A DNA stretch of 64,000 bases from Miscanthus floridulus. Taxonomy: Eukaryota; Streptophyta; Magnoliopsida; Poales; Poaceae. Position 1 is the first letter of the stretch. The number at the start of each line of letters is the position of its first letter. Location: the NCBI RefSeq assembly GCF_019320115.1, contig NC_089591.1:20004502-20068501 (forward strand), written 5' to 3'. Below, piece by piece: positions 56,511 through 64,000 of this stretch. The translations under genes and the position numbers were made by a program. The notes under the pieces were generated by a model. It was not told the origin of the DNA, made no database searches, and saw nothing but the letters and a program-made list of their open reading frames with translations.

Positions 56511-57324
56511 TAGTGTCATGTGGTCATGTAGTGCCCTCGTAGTATGCCCTCCTCTGCGTCTGTCAGTTGGACCGGGAGGTTTATACTCAAGGAACATACT
56601 CTTCAATTCTCTCAATACCATCTCCTATTCTAGGAAACCAATAGTCTTAGCCAATAGGTAATAGATGACATGAGCATAGGGGATCCTCCTCTTGCCCTTG
56701 AATCCAACAGCGATCCAGTCTTCCCACTCACAAATCAGCAAGTCTACCAAATCAAACGGGGTGTGCCCCAACACCAAAGATAGCAACTTCTTGAAGGCGA
56801 GTAGGAGCACAACTGCTAGTTGAGTGAGTTCTCCTAGTGACCTCAGAGAGTTAGGACTAAACGGCTATCTAAAAAGAATAGATACAATTTCATTTGCCTC
56901 CGAATAAAGGCTGACACTTTGTTGAGACGTAATGGATGATTTGTCTATCATGTAGGACTAGGTCTTGGTTCCAGGCTTGGCCCTACGGGGCGTGGCACCA
57001 AGTAGCCACCTAATCACTAATGACAATGATGTGTGGTGCCAGGTAATTTCATTATGTGTGCGTGCCCTAACACGCTACACTCTACTGGTTGCGGAAACAC
57101 TACTCGAGGCATGGTCGTACCGTCAGACCTAGGCTTCCCACGTGGTTGGCCTAGATGGGGTAGAAGCTGGTGATGGGCGCTGACCCATTAGTGTAGATAA
57201 CCTTGTGGTTTCCCAAAAGGATGTGGCCAGTCGAGGCCATTCCTCGGGTGAGTCCACCGTGAGCCATGGACCTCCGGCATCCTAGGTGGAAATTTTGGGC
57301 ATGGCCAGTGACGGGAGAGGGTAC
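56511..57324 (-). pseudogene. Transposon-derived hypothetical protein, N-terminal part
   Basis: The minus strand encodes LLLAFKKLLSLVLGHTPFDL, then LLICEWEDWIAVGFKGKRRI and AHVIYYLLAKTIGFLE, then after a stop EYKPPGPTDRRRGGHTTRAL and HDHMTLA, where the solo LTR is inserted. Upstream (56810-57324) the frame is patchy with several stops. It shares strand and order with 51923-52443 and 43900-44219, and I read them as one gene cut twice. A TE accessory protein is my best guess. Confidence 0.5.
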
Positions 57325-57552
57325 TTACCCTCCTGTGTAGGTGAACTCTAGGATGCTACTGCCGGGGATAGTTCTAAGAGTGTGTCTATCATGGACCACG
57401 GGATCTAGATCTTTAGGGTGGAGGTCCAGGCCATGGCTAAAAGCGGACGCAGGCGCTAGCCCTTCGATGCCGATGAACTTGTAATTTTTGTGGCAGATGT
57501 GGCCACCATGGGCCATTCTATGAGCGAGTCCACCAACGGTGTGAGGAGCCAT
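57325..57552 (-). CDS. Leader ORF of a minus-strand gypsy element
   Basis: 75 codons from MAPHTVGGLAHRMAHGG, with YKFIGIEGLAPASAF and HDRHTLRTIPGSSILEFTY. It starts 36 bases after the primer-binding site of the LTR at 57609-58229, the position of a first element ORF. Similar short proteins are common at this position in grass gypsy elements, as far as I recall. A stop follows; function unknown. Confidence 0.45.
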   Translation of the reverse strand: MAPHTVGGLAHRMAHGGHICHKNYKFIGIEGLAPASAFSHGLDLHPKDLDPVVHDRHTLRTIPGSSILEFTYTGG

Positions 57553-57587
57553 CGCTTCCTTCTCAACAAAATGAGAGTGCGTGACTA

Positions 57588-57606
57588 TCCCTGACTAGGC
57601 ACGCCA
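57588..57606 (-). promoter_or_regulatory. Primer-binding site next to the LTR at 57609-58229
   Basis: The minus strand reads TGGCGTGCCTAGTCAGGGA directly after the LTR. Its form is like the one in the Tat element. Confidence 0.6.
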
Positions 57607-57608
57607 AC

Positions 57609-58229
57609 TATTAGTATTTTGTAAACTAGACTAGTAATTTTATATGATTGTCGTGCTGCTCTAGGAAGATGATGGTAGCATCCAAAAGACATGAGGATTT
57701 ATTCTAGTTTAGGCCAAATCCCTACGACCAGTCTCAGAGATGATTGAGTGTGTGTTCCTTGCTTGAGTGCTCTGAAGTTCTTACAATGGGGGCTGCAAGA
57801 ATGGTGGAAGAGGTAGGAGAGCTAGATCTAGGAGATGGGCTGCCCAAAGGAAAGCTTCAGGAGCCCTTCTACGCTGTAAGAATGAGTGAATGAGAGTCAG
57901 ATGGGTGCACTGCCTGCACTTATATAGAGTTTAGGGTTAGGGTGTGTACAAAGAGGAAGGTTTTCCTGACGAAGGGTCATGAGCCTAAGGGAGGTCCTAG
58001 CTAACTTGACTTGCAAGCTTTGTCATCTTATGGTGCATGTCTGGATGTGGTTGTCATCATGGTCCTATGGCCATGTCGTAGCATGGTGTGACATCGTGTT
58101 ACTATGCCGGCCGTGGTGGTACCATAGGCACGGTGGTGGTTCGCCAACCATCCTATGTGATGTGGTCTCCACTGTGGCCTTCGTCATCACCTCCTGGTTT
58201 CCTAGGGCATCATACAAGAGTTAGTAGCC
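57609..58229 (-). mobile_element. 5' LTR of a minus-strand gypsy element
   Basis: About 620 bases ending (minus strand) in ...AAAATACTAATA before the primer-binding site. It contains a minus-strand TATA box (TATATAAG near 57920-57930) in a promoter-like context. The outer end is either TGATGCCC at 58212 or TGGCTACTAAC at 58229. No second copy was found, so the 3' LTR is lost or beyond recognition. Confidence 0.6.
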
Positions 58230-60354
58230 ACCCCTGTAACAACCTAGGTTTTTTGTGCAACTAAAAATATGAGCTTTTTAAAAATTTTCCTATAATGTGT
58301 GGAGCATGTAGTTTCTAGGTCAAACCTAAGTCAAACCAAGGAGAGATGATGAGTAAATTGGTGCACACATATAAATATGATTGTTGGAGAGTGCCTATGT
58401 TCTTGAGTTGGATTTGAGTTGAGTCTTGTTTGGAGTACGGAGTGCACAAATCCAAAGCGAAGTTCCTCTCAATCTCCTCTTTGAATCTCTCTCAAATTTA
58501 TAATTCATAAAAGCAAAACCTTTTTTTCCTTTTCCTTCTCATCTATCCCACCAACTCTTCTTCTAGGCCCAACCAGCCCTCTCTTCTCCTCCTCCCGCCG
58601 GCCCAGCGCCACCTCTCCACTCCCTCCAACGAGCCCAGCTCGCATCTGCCCCCTACCAACCCAAGCCAACCACCACCTAGGCCTCAACCTCGACATCCTG
58701 AGTGGCCTGCTTTGTGCCTCCCTCCCCAGCTAGCCTAGTAGTGCAGCGCCATGGCCCATTGGCCCCCACAGCCCCAATCACATAGGCCCCCACTAGCCCG
58801 GTAGCGAGGCCCTTGTAGGCCCGAGCCACCATGCTCCCCTACACCCGAACCATAGCATGCCTCGCATCGCTCCTTAGACGCACCCCAGCGCGACCCACGA
58901 TGCCACCGCCACCAGCTATAACATCCTCGTCCCTTGATGTCCGTACCGCCTCCTATAGGATATGCGATGCATGTCCCCATCCCTGCACGGACGACGAGGA
59001 TCACCGGTGCTCCCTCAACCCTTCTCAATCATATTTATATGTGTGCACCACCACGATATAAAACCCACATCAGCCGCTCCTTTGCTCCATTTCCCACCAC
59101 CGCCGCCACTCCCTTCTCCTCCTTCCTCTAGCCAAACCCTAGCCAACCATGGCCACCACTTTGCTCACCACTACTAGCCACCATAGAGCCATAGTTGTGC
59201 CACCGCACCACGACTACCCCTACGAGCCATCTCAACGCATCACAAGCTCACCGTGACTGTCTCATGGCCAACCACGTAGACGCACTCGACATCGCCAACC
59301 ACCTCCATGCCCATGAGCTCCTACTCTACCTCACTGTGCTCCACCTCCTCACCAACGTTCTCTACCTTGCCATCATGCTCCACCTTTGACTCGCGCTCCC
59401 CTTCAAGCCCGAATGCTGCCTCCTCTCCAACAAGCCATGTCGTCCTCGCCATCGCAATGTTCCCCACTGCTGGCCCTGCTCATCTAGTACCCGAGCAGGC
59501 GAATGCCCTTCCTTGCCAAGTGACTCCACCGGATCAAGCCCGATGACCCTACGCCATCCATGACATTGTCCTCCTACACCATCAAACTCCTTCACTGGTG
59601 ACACCTCTATGCCCATGACACCACCATCCTCTTCACCATGTACCTCTCCATGACGCCATGCCTCTCCTCTGCCTCGGTGCTGCCTCGTCAAGCCGAATGC
59701 ACCGCACCTACCTCTTCTTCCTCGTTGCATCCATGCCCTCACCATGACATGACCTTAGCACCAACCAAGGTAGGCCTTCCTCACTCACCATCCATGATGC
59801 AGCCATCGTCCTCGCCATGACACTGCTCCATCCTTGTTGTGTCCGTGGCCCCATCCTCACCGAGCACGACCATAACCAGGAGCAGTGCCACCCCTACAGC
59901 GCCCCCTTCCTCGCCGAAGCTGCTCCTCTACCACCGGTGAGCCCCCAACCCTAAACCTCTACCTTTTCTTCCTTCTTGTTGCCGTTCATGCTTGATGCCT
60001 GGCCTACGTGTCGTATTCCCTCACTACCGTAGGGAGGCCACGCCTCTACCGTTCCTTAACCATGGTGTACCCCTGTTCTAGGCCACATCCAGCAGCAGCA
60101 GTCAGCTTTTAGCCCTTCATTGACATGGCCTGCACCACCCTGCCATCAACTGTTATACTCCTTCACTGCCGGTGAACTCCCGACGTGAAGTCCCCACTTT
60201 TCCCTTCTATTACCATCGACCTTGTCTAAAACCGGCCTTCATGCCATTGTTTTCCACCATCATAGGGAGGTCACGGCCCTGTAGTACACCTCACCCTTGA
60301 CCATCATTAGGAGCAGTAGCTACCAGACCTAGCTGACCAGCTTTGGTCGTGTCT

Positions 60355-60452
60355 AGCAAGCTATTGGCTAGCCACAGCCAGCCGCAGCCAACCATAGCTA
60401 GCCGTAGCCAGCTAGCAGTAGGCCACAGCAAGCTACAGCTAGCCATAGTTCA
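60355..60452. repeat. AGCCACAGCC-type short repeats
   Basis: Degenerate tandem units of AGCCACAGCCAGCC / AGCTAGCCGTAGCC within the giant LTR. Confidence 0.7.
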
Positions 60453-61181
60453 TCGAAATGCATCGCTGCAGCCCTTCTTCCTCATCATAGCAAGGTCGAC
60501 CCCTTTTAACCTAGCCGACACCATCCTCGGCATCGGCAAAGCTCTGCTTTTCATTCCATTTACTTGCTCATACATTTATATATCATCATTCATACATGAT
60601 ACATGATCCATCTATATTGGTTATCTATATTTGTTCATACACTTCATACATGATATCTATTCTATGCCTATGTCGTGCCTTTGCCGCTGATCTAACCTTG
60701 TGCTATGGATATGTGCCACTCCATCTAGTCACATTGTGTTGTTTGTGTTGGTTAAGTTCTAGTGTGTTGTTTGTTGTCATCTAGGCACTATGCCTTTGAG
60801 CTGGTCGAGGGATTGTACTTCGTTCGATAGTTTTAGTCATGGGTCCATCCTGTCATGGCCGTCACACCGAGCGTAACTCGCTCCCTGGCTTCTTGGTTGT
60901 CTTTGTCATGCTATGATCGCTAGCCCCTATCCACATCCCTAGGACATGGCCATTGAGGACTTGATGTTGATATCGACGTGGCTCTTACCCACACATATCA
61001 AGCCCTCTGTGACCAACTCTAGTGGGATATGAATTGGGGGACGACAATTGCGGAACTATGAAGCTGACTCATGTGGGTGAAGCTCAAGGTCACGAGTTGC
61101 CTCACCATGACCATCGGGTTTTACCTATTTTGCTCACTTTTTTATCCTAACCACCTCGTATGCCTATACTAATTTGACCAT

Positions 61182-61673
61182 AGCATTCCTTCAGATCTAG
61201 CGGAGACAACCACATTGCTATGGACCTTAGGGATAGCCTTGTGCTGATTTAGTTGCATGGTCGTGGTGCCCTACAAGTGGGTTTGGATCATGGGATTGTG
61301 TCTCCTTTCTTCCAACCTTTGTCCATTCCATGATGAGTTGGTCAAAAGAGTGCAGATTCTATTCTTCTCTCCTCTCTTGTTCTCAATCCTCGTTAATCCA
61401 GTAAGATGTGGGTTGAGCCCTTCGCTTGTTTGGTGTTTATTGCTCTCTTGATTCCATTCATTTGATTCTCATAGTTTGCTATGGCAAGTGGATCAAAGGA
61501 AGGTGAAGCCCGTGTCTTTTCCCATCTTTTGGACCTTTTGTGCTCGAGTCCCTTATATGCTTGTACCTATTTTAGACTGTAGCATTTCTTTGGTTCTTGT
61601 GGTGACAACCACACCGCTAAGAACCCTAGGGATGTCTTAGTGCATTTAGTGCACCTAGGTCATGGTACCCTAC
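61182..61673 (+). repeat. Diverged direct repeats about 400 bp apart in the giant LTR
   Basis: A segment of about 95 bases (GACAACCACA, CCTAGGGAT, then GTCATGGTACCCTACAAGT in one copy) occurs at 61182-61276 and 61581-61673. Weaker similarity follows each copy, suggesting an internal tandem duplication of about 400 bp. Confidence 0.7.
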
Positions 61674-64000
61674 AAGTAGTTTGGGCACTCATGTTCTCTT
61701 GTGTGTCACTCCTTTCGATGCCCTGTCTCTTGCCATGGCATGTGGATTGGAAGAAGTAGACCACCTCCCTTCTCTTCTCTCCCCCGTTCCACTCTCTGTT
61801 GATTCTCATCAATTATAATGGCGTATGGATTGAGAGAGACCGCAACTTCTTCCTTTCCCCCATAGTTGCTCTTTTTGATTCCCGTTAATCTCCATGATGC
61901 TCGTATCAAAAGGCAGCAAGCCATGGTGTTTGCTTAAGTTAAGCTAGGGTCTAGGCCATTATTCTTGAAGCCGTACAGGTCGACATGATTGACCTAGGAA
62001 GTGCTGGCTAGGCTATGATTTGTGCTTGTGCTTAGCAAACAACCACTTCTATTTCTTTTGGCCAAGGGATCGAAGATCCACTGAGAGGGCTAAGTCTTCT
62101 TCCCTTGGTGTTCTTTTGGGTTGTTCGATCTTCTATGTCTTGTTGCCTCTTTTGTTCATAGTCTTTATAGGTTTAGTGGATTGATTGCTCTTTGGCCTTA
62201 TTTGTCGCTTCATTATGGTAGTTGCATCGAGGATAACAGTGATCGGATCGAAACCCGTTGGAGGAAGGAAACACAGATGGCAGCAGGACATACAGGAGAA
62301 TGACTATGACTACACTAAGGATCTCGAAGAGGACCAGTCAACAGGTGCCACATCCCACCCAACCTTGTAGAATTCTATTAGACATGCAACAATGTAGCTG
62401 CTAGTGCTTTACTTTTATGCAAATGATCTATGATAGGTTGCATGGTAGATTTGCTTGAAAGCCATTACCTTAACGCAACCTTTACCCCTACACACCCGCT
62501 GTTAGGATAGATGCTCGCACACTACTTACTACTTGCTTCTACTATGCATTATATCTGTGATGTGATGCTTGGTGGAGGATTGTTTGTGAGTGGCTAAGGC
62601 ACTTGGTGCCAATAACATGGTAACAACTTGGGGAGATCTTGGCGTGCATCTTGGGTGTGTGGTGAGGGTTGAGTCGATCAGATAGGATTCTACGATGAGT
62701 CTTTGGACAAGTCTTGTCAGGGGATGCGACCTAGGCATTCCCTACGAGAGGTACCTGTGGCGGGTACATGTAAGATGAGGAGGTCCCTAGGTGGAGTGTC
62801 TCTATGGGATGAAGCCTAGGGATGGAGGTGCCATCGAGGCATGGGGTGTTGGTTATCCCATTTGAGAAGATATCATGTTTGGTCCCTTAAGGACTATTAT
62901 GTCGAGAGAACCGGATCATAGGACCCTACGTACACACCACTTGCTCCTGAATGGGTGGGGGATAGTTACCCGACCAACTAGGATGGTGCCATTACTGCTA
63001 GGTTGAAAATGGATAGTGTAGGAAGGTATGGGCGTATGGCCCACACCCTCCTAAGGTAGCATAGTGACCTCTAGGGGCCTAGTACTATGTCTTATAGTCT
63101 TAGCATGCCGCTAGACTCTAGGGTGGCCCAGGGCTGAGTGGTAGGGTGGCACCATACCGGTTGGGAGGTAGTCGGTATCAGCCTAGGCGGGGCACCACCA
63201 ATGATGGTGATCTTGTGGTTCTAGGTGTACACGCTCTATAGAGTTGACCGATCTATATGTATAGCCGTGTCCATGGATATGGACATTCCAATGATATACG
63301 CTTCCCTTGATTAGTGAGAGGAGTCCTTTCTTCTTCTCCTCCTAGGTTTGTTGGATTTGGCCGTTAGCCGATAAGGCAAGGCACGAAAGGGAGTCATCCT
63401 TGCTATCTAGAGAGTGAGTGTGGTGAGATGTGTGTGATGGGATGGGTGAACGTCTTGATAAGATGGGTTAAAACTTGATGAACTATTATAAAATATTGAC
63501 AAACTTGCATAGGAAAACTATAGCCATAAATAGGTCTTTTGCTCTACCCTTGTATTCCACTTACCACAAAGCAAACACAAAGCATAGGGTGGGAGCTAGT
63601 GGCTAGTACAAATCATACTAAAATATATTTGGTAGGTTCAATTGTCATCTACGACGACAACAACGGATATTAGAAGGATTAGATGGTCTTGTTCCTATGC
63701 TCAAGTTTGGTTGAGGAGATGAAGTCTACGCCCGCTGACACACTACGCCTACTCTGATGATTGCCCATGAAGGAGGAGCCTTCACCCACTGATGTGCTAT
63801 GTCTACTTTGATGTTGTCATGTGTGCATTTTCGCTAGTATAACATTGTACTTAGGTGTGTTATCAAGTGTTATAATACCTTGTAAACTTGTATTTCCATG
63901 ATGTATGAACTGTGGTATCAACTGAATAATGGTAATGTGATAGCTTGGTCTTTCTGGACTGTCACATTATGATGTAATATGTGGATTTCCCTTCAAGGAA

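Larger units (their letters stand above)
58235..64000 (+). mobile_element. Giant gypsy LTR, continuing beyond the window
   Basis: It starts TGTAACAACCTAGG, close to the Tekay-like LTR start TGTAACACCCTAGG. It has a GC-rich block (58550-60500), then mixed sequence, and near 63970 reaches TGTAATATGTGGATTTCC, which corresponds to the last 90 bases of the solo LTR at 52444-56505 (TTGTATTTGTGGACTTCC). The end is therefore expected shortly after 64000. No polypurine tract precedes it. Open frames in the GC block are compositional. Confidence 0.65.

Noticed and set aside
58505..60500. Many open frames rich in Pro, Thr and His in the last giant LTR
   Set aside because: They result from CCA/CAC-rich composition in the GC block of the LTR, on both strands, with no conserved family features.

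Overview
The window is nuclear DNA from a plant, almost certainly a grass (Poaceae), and it is dominated by nested LTR retrotransposons. Evidence for this includes GT-AG introns, chromovirus and Tat-lineage Ty3/gypsy elements with multi-kilobase LTRs, MULE and CACTA elements, and one recognisable low-copy plant gene, INO80 complex subunit C. The species cannot be fixed from sequence alone.

Layout. 1-1462: an LTR fragment and unassigned DNA. 1468-21145: a rearranged composite of two Tekay/Del-like chromoviruses. From the left it holds a minus-strand LTR, a minus-strand integrase remnant, a plus-strand TRIM (miniature LTR element), plus-strand RT/RNase H/integrase carrying a foldback MITE, a plus-strand LTR, plus-strand gag-protease, and a cluster of mostly minus-strand TRIMs. 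The composite has CATTT on both sides. 21151-27804: upstream region and first part of an INO80C gene, with a 3.9 kb intron carrying a MULE with 9-bp target duplications and a LINE remnant. The second exon runs into a 100-N assembly gap. 27905-40852: a fairly young minus-strand Tat-lineage element with gag, protease, RT, two RNase H domains and integrase. It also carries two spliced plus-strand (antisense) genes, one with a plant mobile domain and one driven from an internal TATA box. 40853-43400: a CACTA end with a captured methyltransferase fragment, then a TFIP11-like (G-patch/GCFC) pseudogene. 43900-58229: a minus-strand, probably transposon-derived coding region cut by a 7.7 kb gag-only LTR element (TSD ATGTG) and a 4.1 kb solo LTR (TSD TCAGC), with its own LTR at the right. 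58235-64000: a giant LTR that runs off the window.

The strongest unexpected signal is a small open reading frame inside the Tekay-like LTRs. The two diverged LTR copies (2887-3108 minus and about 14849-15082 plus) differ by 16 synonymous and only 2 amino-acid-changing codons over two conserved blocks, with an in-frame 12-nt length difference between the blocks. This points to a selected LTR-encoded peptide. Other notable signals are TRIM copies sitting at inversion breakpoints, a pair of tandem hairpins with compensating stem changes between convergent genes of the Tat element, and nonsense mutations that are all of C-to-T type in the decayed gag.
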